This document shows positions 23,376 through 32,236 of a DNA stretch of 64,000 nt, one piece after another. The DNA lies in NCBI GenBank assembly GCA_963734625.1, contig CAVTHW010000001.1, positions 1 through 64,000 on the forward strand. The letters run 5' to 3'. A program made the translations under genes and the position numbers. The stretch's first letter is position 1. Each line of letters begins with the position of its first letter. The notes beneath the pieces were generated by a model, which worked only from the letters and a program-made list of their open reading frames with translations, had not been told where the DNA came from and did no database searches. The stretch is from CAVTHW01 sp963734625 (GTDB taxonomy: Bacteria > Acidobacteriota > Terriglobia > Bryobacterales > Bryobacteraceae).

Positions 23376-24179
23376 CTACAGCGTTGTTCCTTTGCGGCTT
23401 GGCGGCTTGGCGTGAGTGGTCCTCGCCGCCAGCCAGGCCCCCAAGATGAACGTCCCCATCGCGATCCACTGCGCGTCAGTCAGCGGCCCGCCGAAGGGGT
23501 TGGGCTGGGTGGGAGCGCGGTAGAACTCGATCACGAATCGCGCCAGCGAGTACAGCACCAGGTACAGGCCGATGATCCGGCCCGCCTGGTGGGGCCGGCT
23601 GAACCGCCAGTACAGGAAGGCGAAAATCAGCGCCTCGGCACCCGCCTCGTAGAGTTGCGTGGGATGCAGCGGAACGTTCAGCGGCGTGCCGAACAGTTCG
23701 CCCGTCACCGGATTAGTGAAAGTGACCGCCCAGGGCCGATTGCATTCCAAGCCCCAGCAGCAGCCCGCCGAGAAACATCCCATCCGGCCGATGGCGTGTC
23801 CCAGCGCTATGGCGGGCGCGAAGCAATCCGCCGTGGCCAAGCCCGGCAGCTTGGACTTCCGCATATAGAGGAATGCCACCACCAGGGCCAGGATCAGCCC
23901 GCCTTGATACACTCCGCCCGCCTGCAGCGTTTGCAGGGAGAAGATCTCGCGCGGGTTTTGGACGTAGTATCCGAAGTCGTAAACCAGCATGGCCAGCTTG
24001 GCGCCGAGGATCGCCGCCAGCCCGCAGTAGATGCCCAGGTTGAGCACCGCTTCGGAGTTCAGGCCCGATTTGGCGCCGAGCCTGGACGCCATCCATAGAG
24101 CCAGCAGAAAGCCGGTCGTGACCAGCACCCCGTAAGTGGGGATGTAGAAGCTTCCGATCTTGAGAAGTTGAGGCAGCAT
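23376..24179 (-). CDS. lgt: Prolipoprotein diacylglyceryl transferase
   Basis: The 267-residue polytopic membrane protein has the Lgt signature GHAIGRMGCFSAGCCWG, including the essential Arg. It attaches diacylglycerol to the lipobox Cys of prolipoproteins such as the one at 6720-7223. Other conserved stretches are YGVLVTTGFLLALWMA at the start and HPTQLYEAGAEALIF in the second half. It directly follows lspA with no gap. Its last residues (THAKPPSRKGTTL) come from the 19-base repeat next to the TonB-like gene, so the C-terminus may have been altered by recombination without harm. Confidence 0.95.
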   Translation of the reverse strand: MLPQLLKIGSFYIPTYGVLVTTGFLLALWMASRLGAKSGLNSEAVLNLGIYCGLAAILGAKLAMLVYDFGYYVQNPREIFSLQTLQAGGVYQGGLILALVVAFLYMRKSKLPGLATADCFAPAIALGHAIGRMGCFSAGCCWGLECNRPWAVTFTNPVTGELFGTPLNVPLHPTQLYEAGAEALIFAFLYWRFSRPHQAGRIIGLYLVLYSLARFVIEFYRAPTQPNPFGGPLTDAQWIAMGTFILGAWLAARTTHAKPPSRKGTTL

Positions 24180-24680
24180 TTAGGTCTCGACGGGTCTATG
24201 CCGGTTGCGCCAGAGGTCCAGCAGGACCAGGCAGGCGCCCACCGTGATCCCGCTATCGGCCACGTTGAAAGCCGGCCAGTAAAAAGAGCCGGCATGGAAG
24301 GACAGAAAATCGGTGACCGATCCCTCCAGCAGGCGGTCGTAGAGATTGCCCAGCGCTCCGCCCAGCACTAGCGCGAGCCCCAGCCGCGTCAGCCGGCTGG
24401 CCAGCATGCCGCGCGGCGGGCTCTGCCACAGGATCGCAACCACAAAGGCCATCACCAGCGCGGTGATCCCAATCAGGAAGAAAGCCCGCCACTCGAAGTC
24501 GCCCTCCGACATCAGGCCGAAAGCGATTCCCCGATTACGCGTGTACACCATCTCAAAGAAGCCCGGGATGACGCTGAAAACGTCCTGCGGCGCCATGGCG
24601 CCCTGGACCAGAGCCTTCGTCAGGCGGTCCAGCGCGAACCAGGCCACTGCCAGTCCGTAGGCCGCCAGACGCCGGGACAT
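24180..24680 (-). CDS. lspA: Lipoprotein signal peptidase (signal peptidase II)
   Basis: The 166-residue protein has four predicted membrane segments and the two catalytic Asp regions of signal peptidase II: LGGALGNLYDRLLEGSVTDF and FNVADSGITVG. It cleaves lipoprotein signal peptides after Lgt has acted. It abuts ileS upstream and lgt downstream without spacing, forming an ileS-lspA-lgt operon. The ileS-lspA pairing is conserved in many bacteria. Confidence 0.95.
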   Translation of the reverse strand: MSRRLAAYGLAVAWFALDRLTKALVQGAMAPQDVFSVIPGFFEMVYTRNRGIAFGLMSEGDFEWRAFFLIGITALVMAFVVAILWQSPPRGMLASRLTRLGLALVLGGALGNLYDRLLEGSVTDFLSFHAGSFYWPAFNVADSGITVGACLVLLDLWRNRHRPVET

Positions 24681-27506
24681 TCAGCTTTCCGCGATCTCGG
24701 CGACGGCCGCCGCGCAGGCCGCGCAGATTGTCGGCAGTTCCCCAACCGAGCCGACGTCCAGAGTGTACTTCCAGCAGCGTTCGCACTTCGCGCCCTCGGC
24801 GCGCGCCACGTGGATCGACAGCGCTTTGTCGGCGTGCCGCTCCAGGTGAACCTGGGAGACGATGAACAGCGCCGGCAAGTCGGCCGCGTATTGCTCCAGC
24901 AACGGATAGAGGTCGCCGTCGGTCTTAATATGGACCGCGGCTTCCAGCGGCGCCCCGATGAACTTCTCCTGGCGGGCCGCTTCCAGGCTCTTCAGCACGT
25001 GATTCCGCACTTCCATCAGCCGGTCCCAGTTCCTGGCGCGCTTGCGGTGCTGCGCCGCAAGCCCGGCGGACAACTCCGATGGCTCCGGGAACAGAGACAT
25101 GTGGACGCTCTCGGCCTCTCCCGCGGGCTTGCGGAAGTGCGCCCATACCTCTTCCGTGGTGAAGCCCAGAATGGGGGCCAGCATGCGCACCAGGGCATAG
25201 GTGAGCCGGTAGAGCGCGGTCTGGGCGCTGCGCCGCGCTCGCGAACGCGGAGCCGCCGTGTAGAGGCGATCCTTGAGCACGTCGAAATACAGCGAGCTTA
25301 ATTCCGAAATCGCAAAATCGTAAACCGCGTGATAAACCTTGTGGAAAGCCAGTTCCTGGTACCAGGCGCGGCAGTCCTTGACCAGGGCCTCGGCGCGCAG
25401 CAGGATCCATTGATCCAGCTCAAGCAGCTCGCCGGCCGGGACGGCGTCCTTCTCATAATCGAAATCGCCGAGGTTCCCCAGCGTGAAGCGGAAAGTGTTC
25501 CGGATTTTGCGATAGGACTCCGACAGCCGCGCCAGGATCGTGTCCGAGACGCGGACATCTTCGGTGAACTCCTGCGAGGCAACCCACAGCCGCAGCACCT
25601 CCGCGCCGAATTGCTTGATGATCTTGTCCGGCTCGATGATGTTGCCGATCGACTTGGACATGGCGCGGCCTTCGCCGTCCAGCGTCCAGCCGTGCGTGGC
25701 GCACTGCCGGTAGGGAGCCCCGCCCTTCAGCCCGACCCCGATCAGCAGCGAACTTTGGAACCAGCCCCGGTGTTGGTCCGGGCCCTCGACGTACAGATCC
25801 GAGGGCCAGGGCAGGCCCCAGGTAGCATTGCCCAGCACGGCCAGGTGGCTCGAGCCGGAATCGAACCACACGTCGAGAATATCGCTCCCCTTGCGGAACG
25901 TGCCGCCGCCGCAGGCGCCGCAGCGCGCCTCCGGCCCCAGCAATTCGAGCTCGGTCTTCTCGAACCAGACGTCGGAGGTCTCGCGGCGAAACCGGTCCAC
26001 GACGCGGTCCAGAACCTTGCGGTCCCGCAGAGTCTCGCCGCACTGTTCGCAATAAAACACGATCAGCGGCACGCCCCACACGCGCTGGCGCGAGATGCAC
26101 CAGTCGGGCCGCGTGCTCACCATATTCGAGATTCGTTCCCGGCCCCAGCCCGGCAGCCATTCCACGTTCTGGATGGCCTCCAGGGCGCTCGACCGCAGAT
26201 CGTTCTTCTCCATGCCGATGAACCACTGCTCCGTGGCCCGGAAGATGGTGGGCTTGTGGCAGCGCCAGCAGTGGGGATAGCTGTGATCCAGGCGTCCCTC
26301 GGCCAGAAGCGCGCCGCGCTCCCGCAGGATCCCAGTCACAACCGGATTGGCTTCCCAGACCGTCTTGCCGATGATCTCCTCCGGCAGCACGCCCGGGGCG
26401 CCATCGGCGTGGTAGAAGCGGCCCTCCGCATTCACCGGGCAGAAAGTGGCCAGCCCGTTGCGCTGCCCGCTGACGTAATCCTCTTGCCCGTGGCCCGGCG
26501 CCGTGTGGACCGCGCCCGTGCCCTGGTCGAGCGTCACGTAGTCGGCGAGAATGCCGATTGCATCCCGATCGAGGAAAGGATGGCGAAAAACGGCCCCGTC
26601 CAGTGCGGCGCCGGGGAAGCCGGCCACGACTTTCGGGTCCGGCCAGCCGCATTTCTCCGCCGTGGCCTTCAGCAGATCGCGGGCGACGATGTACACATCC
26701 TCGCGTTCCGCTACCGCCACGTACTCGAACTTGGGGTGGAAAGCGATGGCCATGTTGGCCGGAAGCGTCCAGGGAGTCGTCGTCCAGACCAGCCCCCAGA
26801 CGCGGCGGCCCGCCAGAGAGGCGTCGATCTTCGCCGGATCCGAGGTCAGGGCGAACCGCACCCAAACCGAGGAGCTGGAATGGTTCTCGTATTCGACCTC
26901 CGCCTCGGCCAGCGCGGTGCGGCAGCGTATGCACCAATGGACCGGCTTCAAGCCTCGATAGGCGTAGCCCCGGTCCAGGAAATCCACGAAGGCCTGGGCG
27001 ATGACGGCCTCGTAGTCGGCGCTCATGGTGAGATAGGGCTTGTCCCACTCGCCGAAAACACCCAGCCGCTTGAACTCGCGCCGGTGCAGTTCCACGTACT
27101 TCTGCGCGTACTTGCGGCACTCGGCGCGGATCTGGGAGGCCGACATGCTCGCCTTGCGCGAGCCGAGCTCGGCGTCCACCTTGATTTCGATCGGCAGCCC
27201 GTGGCAGTCCCAGCCCGGCACGTAGGGGGCGTCGAAGCCCGCCATGCTCCGCGACTTGACGATGAAGTCCTTGAGGATCTTGTTGAAGGCCGTGCCCAGG
27301 TGGATGTTGCCGTTGGCATAGGGCGGTCCGTCGTGCAGGACGTACATGGGGCGGCCCGCGCGCGCCTCCCGGATCTTCCGGGTGAGGTTCATCTCTTCCC
27401 AGCGGGCGAGCATGCGCGGCTCCGCCTGGGGCAGGTTCGCCTTCATCGGGAAGTCCGTGCGCGGCAGGTTGACGGTCTTCTTCAGGTCAACGTCTTTCAG
27501 TGCCAT
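24681..27506 (-). CDS. ileS: Isoleucyl-tRNA synthetase
   Basis: The ATG at 27506 is preferred to an upstream TTG at 27518. The 941-residue class I synthetase shows the HIGH-type motif (PYANGNIHLG), the KMSKS-type loop (GEGRAMSKSIGN), the editing domain (VWGLVWTTTPWTLPANMA, DQGTGAVHTAPGHGQEDY) and a C-terminal zinc-binding segment (CERCWKYT then CAACAAAV). It charges tRNA-Ile and hydrolyses mischarged Val. The frame is intact over 2.8 kb, in contrast with the frameshifted genes around 9-21 kb. Confidence 0.97.
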   Translation of the reverse strand: MALKDVDLKKTVNLPRTDFPMKANLPQAEPRMLARWEEMNLTRKIREARAGRPMYVLHDGPPYANGNIHLGTAFNKILKDFIVKSRSMAGFDAPYVPGWDCHGLPIEIKVDAELGSRKASMSASQIRAECRKYAQKYVELHRREFKRLGVFGEWDKPYLTMSADYEAVIAQAFVDFLDRGYAYRGLKPVHWCIRCRTALAEAEVEYENHSSSSVWVRFALTSDPAKIDASLAGRRVWGLVWTTTPWTLPANMAIAFHPKFEYVAVAEREDVYIVARDLLKATAEKCGWPDPKVVAGFPGAALDGAVFRHPFLDRDAIGILADYVTLDQGTGAVHTAPGHGQEDYVSGQRNGLATFCPVNAEGRFYHADGAPGVLPEEIIGKTVWEANPVVTGILRERGALLAEGRLDHSYPHCWRCHKPTIFRATEQWFIGMEKNDLRSSALEAIQNVEWLPGWGRERISNMVSTRPDWCISRQRVWGVPLIVFYCEQCGETLRDRKVLDRVVDRFRRETSDVWFEKTELELLGPEARCGACGGGTFRKGSDILDVWFDSGSSHLAVLGNATWGLPWPSDLYVEGPDQHRGWFQSSLLIGVGLKGGAPYRQCATHGWTLDGEGRAMSKSIGNIIEPDKIIKQFGAEVLRLWVASQEFTEDVRVSDTILARLSESYRKIRNTFRFTLGNLGDFDYEKDAVPAGELLELDQWILLRAEALVKDCRAWYQELAFHKVYHAVYDFAISELSSLYFDVLKDRLYTAAPRSRARRSAQTALYRLTYALVRMLAPILGFTTEEVWAHFRKPAGEAESVHMSLFPEPSELSAGLAAQHRKRARNWDRLMEVRNHVLKSLEAARQEKFIGAPLEAAVHIKTDGDLYPLLEQYAADLPALFIVSQVHLERHADKALSIHVARAEGAKCERCWKYTLDVGSVGELPTICAACAAAVAEIAES

Positions 27507-27558
27507 TTTGTGGGTCAACCACTATCGTACACGACACCGGAGCCGTCGCATCGCGGCT

Positions 27559-27664
27559 GTGGGGCCAGGGTTTCACCCTGCCGCCGGCTTTCCAGCCGGC
27601 GTTGTTCGGGTCGTCGCAAGACGCCGGGCAGAAACCCGGCTGCCGGCTAAAAGCCTGACCCCAC
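27559..27664. repeat. GC-rich multi-hairpin palindromic element (type A)
   Basis: The 106-base element begins GTGGGG and ends CCCCAC. Inside are successive hairpins: CAGGG/CCCTG, GCCGGCT/AGCCGGC with a TTCC loop, and CCGGG/CCCGG. A related element with the same outer arms lies at 42239-42328. It sits between ileS and the M28 peptidase and may form a cruciform or act as a terminator or REP-like element. Confidence 0.75.
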
Positions 27665-27673
27665 GATCGGCGC

Positions 27674-28528
27674 CTACTTGGCGGCGGCGGGCTGCTTGTC
27701 TAGGGTGCTGTCCAAGAACGCCATGTAGCCCGAGAGCAGCCGGTAGGTGTTGCCGTACTGGTCCAGCTTGATCTGGTCCAGCTTGTCTTTGTCGCTGCCG
27801 GGAAGCGAGAGAGTGGAAGAGGTCATCGAGTGGAAGTCGATGGTCGGGATCTTCCGATCCTTAAACGGCATCGAGTCCACGCTCGCACCCTCGCCCAGAT
27901 CGACGTCGGTGATGGGCACCTTCAGGGCCTGTGCCACGCGCGACGCGGTCTGAACCAGGTTCTTGTCCGACTGGAGGACCCAAAGCTGCGACGATCCGAG
28001 TCCGAGCGCGTCCAGGTTGACCATCGCCTTGGTGTTCTCCACCTGGTCTTTTTGCATGTCCTTGGCGTATGCCTTGGAACCACGAAGACTCTTCTGATGG
28101 TCGGTGAAGCCGACGAACACGTAGGTGACGCGGCGCGGTATGGCGTTGAGACTCTGGAAAAGGCTGGGCAGCAAAGCGGCGCCGCTCCAACCTTCGACCG
28201 CTCCGTCGCCCTTGGAAGGCTTATCATAGTGCGCCCCGATCACCACAGTGGTCTTCTCCGTCCCTGGCAGCGTGCACACGATGTTCGGCGTGTCGGCCCC
28301 TTTGACGGCCAACTCGGCGACCTGCTTGCAACCGGCTTCGGTGAAGAGCTTCTTCAGTTCCTGCGCTCGCCCCGCGGTGTCGGCCGGCATGCGCTTGAGA
28401 CGGGCTTCCAGCACGCCGCTGTCGACAGGAGCAAAGCTCAGTGACTGCGCGCCTAGCGGAGGTATGAGTGCGAGGGCTGCAACTGCGGTAAGACGCAAAA
28501 AACGGTATAGGGAAATGTTATGGTGCAT
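27674..28528 (-). CDS. M28-like peptidase with altered metal site
   Basis: From ATG 28528 the protein (284 residues) has a signal peptide (VAALALIPPLGAQ) and a peptidase M28 fold: VVIGAHYDKPSKGDGAVEG, VTYVFVGFTDHQKSLRGSKA, MVNLDALGLG and TIDFHSMTSS. In active M28 enzymes the Asp of GAxDNxSG and the Glu-Glu of GEE bind zinc and catalyse; here they read GAVEGWSG and DHQ. The first His/Asp and last His are kept. It may be an inactive or differently metallated periplasmic homologue. A longer start at 28582 would lose the signal peptide. Confidence 0.7.
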   Translation of the reverse strand: MHHNISLYRFLRLTAVAALALIPPLGAQSLSFAPVDSGVLEARLKRMPADTAGRAQELKKLFTEAGCKQVAELAVKGADTPNIVCTLPGTEKTTVVIGAHYDKPSKGDGAVEGWSGAALLPSLFQSLNAIPRRVTYVFVGFTDHQKSLRGSKAYAKDMQKDQVENTKAMVNLDALGLGSSQLWVLQSDKNLVQTASRVAQALKVPITDVDLGEGASVDSMPFKDRKIPTIDFHSMTSSTLSLPGSDKDKLDQIKLDQYGNTYRLLSGYMAFLDSTLDKQPAAAK

Positions 28529-28582
28529 TTTTGCAGTATAAGGGATGTCGGGCCGCCGAGCCAATTGAACCTGCTCTTCCAC

Positions 28583-29134
28583 TCAGAGCCAGACGGAAAC
28601 GCCGAGGCTCCATTGAAGCTGATGCCGCGTGCCGGGGACAACGTTGGGACCCGGTCCTGAAATGGGCGGAATAACGATGTCGCTTCCATACCAGACGGCA
28701 GTGTCTCCGAAATCCACTCGGCCCGCGATGTGGTGGCGCGAGTAGAACTCGATGACGCCTCCAAAATCGAGTGCAGCTCGGGTTCCGAGGTTCGGAACGT
28801 AGGCATTCGCGTCAAATCGCATGAGCCCTGGCCTCAGTTTCCCGTAAATGCCGAGCGGGCCGAAGCGGCGGCCGACGCGTGCCCCCAATATTACCTGTGT
28901 GGCCGGAAAGAGCGCCACGCCGCCGCCAATCGGGTACCGGTTTACCTCTGCTTCCGCATCGACGAAGCGAAACGCGTGAACGGTGACTCTTCCGCCGCCG
29001 CCTGGCGGGTATTCGCCTAACACGCTCTCCCGAATGCCGCTCAGTTGCATCCCAATTTCCACTCGCGGTGTTTGCGAGAAGGCAGCGCCGGCCAGCACCA
29101 GCGGCAGGATAGATAGAACAATGAGGCGGTTCAT
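28583..29134 (-). CDS. Outer-membrane beta-barrel-type protein
   Basis: ATG 29134 opens a signal peptide (MNRLIVLSILPLVLAGAAFS). The ~183-residue product shows alternating aromatic/hydrophobic strands (RVEIGMQLSGIRES, GPLGIYGKLRPGLMRF, LDFGGVIEFYSRHH) and ends in a strand with terminal aromatic/Leu (WSLGVSVWL), as small outer-membrane barrels do. It resembles in style, but not closely in sequence, the duplicated barrel genes at 3 and 45 kb. It lies 55 bases upstream of the M28 gene on the same strand. Confidence 0.6.
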   Translation of the reverse strand: MNRLIVLSILPLVLAGAAFSQTPRVEIGMQLSGIRESVLGEYPPGGGGRVTVHAFRFVDAEAEVNRYPIGGGVALFPATQVILGARVGRRFGPLGIYGKLRPGLMRFDANAYVPNLGTRAALDFGGVIEFYSRHHIAGRVDFGDTAVWYGSDIVIPPISGPGPNVVPGTRHQLQWSLGVSVWL

Positions 29135-29345
29135 GGATCGAGCGCGTCGGAATGGCATTTTCTTAAAAGGTTATCCTCTGAAATTAGTGTACAGCCCTTA
29201 CTGGCGCTGCCGTCCCAGAGCCGGCTGCAGGCCGCGGTCCACACTGAAGGAAGGCGGCTGTGAAACAATGCCAGAGGCGAACCGCAAGAGTTGGGAAATC
29301 AAGCTGTAGAGCGGCAGGAGAAGCGACAATGACGCACATCGAGAA

Positions 29346-29498
29346 GTGGGGGCTTCCGCCTGGTTAGTGGCCGCTCTTGGGGCGGCGTTACCGCTCATGG
29401 CTGCTGATCTGGACTCAACTCCGCCGGTAATCAACGTGGCGATGCTGTCGCCGGCAGCCGACGGGAATTCCAACTGGCGCAGCACAGCAAAACTTTGA
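29346..29498 (+). pseudogene. Short fragment of a secreted Ig-like domain protein
   Basis: A frame from GTG 29346 reads as a signal peptide (LVAALGAALPLMAAD) followed by STPPVINVAMLSPAADGNSN, which resembles the start of bacterial Ig-like modules (DTTPPVI...). It stops after 50 residues. The rest of 29135-29574 holds no recognisable gene. Either a truncated leftover or a very small secreted peptide. Confidence 0.3.
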
Positions 29499-29574
29499 GC
29501 AGCTGCTAATTGTTAGAATGTAGACTCAATTCGTTGGATCAGACAGCTACCCATTGACCGATAAGACTCGCAGC

Positions 29575-30057
29575 GTGACCGCCATTTATCCCGGCTCGTT
29601 CGACCCCATCACGAACGGGCATCTGGACCTTATCGCGCGGGGGGCGAGACTCTTCGACCGGCTGGTGGTGGCCATCCTCGAGAACGCCGCCAAAGAGCCC
29701 TTGTTCAGCGTCGAGGAGCGAATCGAGATGCTCCGCGAAGTGGTGCGCCCCTTTCCCAACGTGGAAGTGGATTCCTTCCACGGACTCCTGGTGGACTACA
29801 CGGCGGCCCGGAAGGCGGGCTTCATCCTACGCGGCATCCGCGCCATATCCGACTATGAGTACGAGCTCCAGATGGCCCTGATGAACACGCGCCTGGCCCC
29901 CGAAATCGAAACGGTCTTTCTGATGTCCAGCGAGGCCTATTCCTTCGTGAGCTCCCGCCTGGTGAAAGAGGTCTTCTCCCTGCGCGGCGACATATCGAAC
30001 CTGGTGCCGCCCGTCGTCGAACGGCGGCTGAAGACCCGCATGCCGAGGAGCGGGTAG
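29575..30057 (+). CDS. coaD: Phosphopantetheine adenylyltransferase
   Basis: The 160-residue protein begins VTAIYPGSFDPITNGHLDLI, the nucleotide-binding signature with the HxGH-like His. It has RGIRAISDYEYELQMALMN, TVFLMSSEAYSFVSSRLVKE and the C-terminal VPPVVERRL. It makes dephospho-CoA from phosphopantetheine and ATP, the penultimate step of CoA synthesis. A TTG at 29554 is an alternative start; GTG 29575 is chosen because the family usually begins three to five residues before YPGSF. It is followed seven bases later by the aminotransferase gene. Confidence 0.95.
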   Translation: MTAIYPGSFDPITNGHLDLIARGARLFDRLVVAILENAAKEPLFSVEERIEMLREVVRPFPNVEVDSFHGLLVDYTAARKAGFILRGIRAISDYEYELQMALMNTRLAPEIETVFLMSSEAYSFVSSRLVKEVFSLRGDISNLVPPVVERRLKTRMPRSG

Positions 30058-30064
30058 AGAGCGG

Positions 30065-31249
30065 ATGCCGGTGACACCCCGACTGACTGAGCGGATCTCG
30101 CGCATCGGCGTCTCCGCCACAATGAAGGTCGCCGCCGATGCGGCCAAACTGCGGGCCCGCGGGCGCGATATCGTGGACCTCGGTCCCGGCGAACCGGACT
30201 TTCCCACGCCGTCCAACATCAAGCTCGCGGCCGTCCAGGCTCTGGAGAAGAACTTCACCCGCTACACCGCGGCTGGCGGGACCATGGAGCTGAGGGAGGC
30301 GGTCTGCCAGCGGCACGCAGCGGATTTCGGCACCTCCTACACATCCTCGGAGTGCGTGGTGTCGGCCGGCGCCAAGCACGCGCTGTTCAACGTCATGCAG
30401 GTGCTGGTCGAGCATAGCGACGAGGTGATCATCCCGGCGCCGTTCTGGTCCACCTACGACGACATCGTACACTACTGCGGCGCGACCAGCGTCCTGGCCC
30501 ATACGGAGGAGACCGAGGGATTTGCCATCTCCGCCGCGCTCGTCGAGAGGCATCTGACGGACCGGACCCGGGCGCTGGTCGTCAATTCGCCGTGCAATCC
30601 CACCGGCGAGGTCGTTGGACCCGACGAGTTTCGCCGCATATACGCCCTCACCGCCAAGCGCGGCATCTGGCTGATTACCGACGAGTGCTACTCCCACCTG
30701 CTCTACGAGGGAATGCCTTTCTCCGTGGCCTCGACGCCGGGCGCGCGGAGCTCGGTGATCGTGGTGGGCTCGCTGTCTAAGGCCTACGCCATGACCGGCT
30801 GGCGGATCGGCTACGCCCTGGCGCCTCCGGTGGTGGTTTCGGCGGTGACGAAACTACAGAGCCAGTCGACCTCTAATCCCAACTCGATCGCCCAGAAGGC
30901 GGCGGTCGAAGCCCTGCTGGGGTCCCAGGAATCTCGCGCGGAGATGCTGGCGGAGTACCGCCGGCGGCGGGATTTCGGTCTGGCCCGGCTGCGCGCCATT
31001 CCCGGCATCCGCTGCCAGGAGCCAAAGGGCGCATTCTATTTCTACCCGAACGTCAGCGCGTTTCTGGGCCGGGGCGGTGTCGACGATACGGTGACGCTGG
31101 CCGAGCGGCTCCTGGATTCGGCTGAAGTCGCCGTCGTGCCTGGCGAGGCTTTCGGCTCGGCCGGGCATGTCCGCATCACTTTCGCCGTTTCCATGCGTGA
31201 TCTGGAGCGCGGACTGGACCGCCTCCACAAGTTTCTTTCCGGTTTGTAA
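30065..31249 (+). CDS. Class I/II PLP-dependent aminotransferase (aspartate aminotransferase type)
   Basis: The 394-residue enzyme has the fold-type I motifs LGPGEPDFPTP, SAGAKHALFNVMQVL, VVNSPCNPTGEVVGPDE (Asn and substrate loop), ITDECYSHLLYEG (Asp for the pyridine ring) and VVGSLSKAYAMTGWRIGYA, with Lys for PLP. This pattern is that of the Iγ aspartate aminotransferases of many bacteria, which move amino groups between aspartate and 2-oxoglutarate; some also accept prephenate. It sits in a coaD-aminotransferase-phosphomannose isomerase run with gaps of seven and two bases. Confidence 0.9.
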   Translation: MPVTPRLTERISRIGVSATMKVAADAAKLRARGRDIVDLGPGEPDFPTPSNIKLAAVQALEKNFTRYTAAGGTMELREAVCQRHAADFGTSYTSSECVVSAGAKHALFNVMQVLVEHSDEVIIPAPFWSTYDDIVHYCGATSVLAHTEETEGFAISAALVERHLTDRTRALVVNSPCNPTGEVVGPDEFRRIYALTAKRGIWLITDECYSHLLYEGMPFSVASTPGARSSVIVVGSLSKAYAMTGWRIGYALAPPVVVSAVTKLQSQSTSNPNSIAQKAAVEALLGSQESRAEMLAEYRRRRDFGLARLRAIPGIRCQEPKGAFYFYPNVSAFLGRGGVDDTVTLAERLLDSAEVAVVPGEAFGSAGHVRITFAVSMRDLERGLDRLHKFLSGL

Positions 31250-31251
31250 GG

Positions 31252-32049
31252 ATGTTAGTGAAGCCTTTCCGACTTGAACCGACGTTCCACGAGAAGGTCT
31301 GGGGAGTGCATGACTTGCAGCCCTGGTTCCCGGCGTCGGACCGGAAGATCGGCGAGGTCTGGCTGTCGATGCCGGACCCGTTCCCCATCCTGGTGAAATT
31401 CCTGTTCACCTCCGGCCGCCTTTCGGTTCAAGTTCACCCCGATGACGCCTACGCCCAGGCGAACGAGGGCTGCTCCGGGAAAGCCGAGATGTTCTATGTG
31501 CTCGATGCCGAGCCGGGCGCAAAGCTCGCGGCGGGCTTCATTCGGCCGCTGACCCGCGGCGAGGCACGGGAAGCGGCGCTCTCGGGCGAGATCGAGCACC
31601 TGCTGCGCTGGTTTCCGGTCACCGCCGGTCAGGTGTGTTGCATCCCCCCCGGCATGGTTCACGCTTTGGGAGCGGGGATAACGGTGTGCGAGGTCGAGCA
31701 GAACAGCCCCGTCACCTACCGCCTCTACGATTACGGTCGCCCGCGCGAATTGCACCTGGACAAAGCCCTGGATGTCGCCCGGCTGGAACCGGTCGCCGGA
31801 CCGTTCGAGCCCACTGGGCCGCTGCTGGCCTCCTGCCAGCACTTCATCGCCGAGCGGCTCGTGGTGACGGAGACCGTCTACCAGCCCGACCCCGCGCGTT
31901 TTCACCTGCTGGTGGTCATGGAAGGCAGCGGCCGCTTCGGCCAGGAGCGCTTCGTCCCCGGCGAAGCCTGGTACATACCTGCCGGCGCCGGGCCTTTCCC
32001 CATAGCCGCAGACCCCCGCGCCGTCCTCCTCAGAACCTTCGTGCCGTAG
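31252..32049 (+). CDS. manA: Mannose-6-phosphate isomerase, type I short form
   Basis: The 265-residue cupin enzyme has the zinc-site motifs LSVQVHPDDAYA and VCCIPPGMVHALGAGITVCE, with YRLYDYGRPRELHLDKAL after. It interconverts mannose-6-phosphate and fructose-6-phosphate. The length is that of the short bacterial forms without the extra helical domain. It starts two bases after the aminotransferase stop, indicating one operon. A tRNA-Asp gene follows 60 bases downstream. Confidence 0.9.
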   Translation: MLVKPFRLEPTFHEKVWGVHDLQPWFPASDRKIGEVWLSMPDPFPILVKFLFTSGRLSVQVHPDDAYAQANEGCSGKAEMFYVLDAEPGAKLAAGFIRPLTRGEAREAALSGEIEHLLRWFPVTAGQVCCIPPGMVHALGAGITVCEVEQNSPVTYRLYDYGRPRELHLDKALDVARLEPVAGPFEPTGPLLASCQHFIAERLVVTETVYQPDPARFHLLVVMEGSGRFGQERFVPGEAWYIPAGAGPFPIAADPRAVLLRTFVP

Positions 32050-32109
32050 TGAGATTGTGCCCGGACCAGCGGCATGCTAGGATGGTCTGGAAACTCCACC
32101 GACACTTGC

Positions 32110-32186
<77 letters not shown>

Positions 32187-32236
32187 ACTTGAACTCACGT
32201 CTCGGCGACACACGAAGAATTCGGGACTAACGCTCC

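Noticed and set aside
25329..27650. A 773-codon plus-strand frame opposite ileS
   Set aside because: Typical antisense open frame of a GC-rich synthetase gene; no domain pattern.
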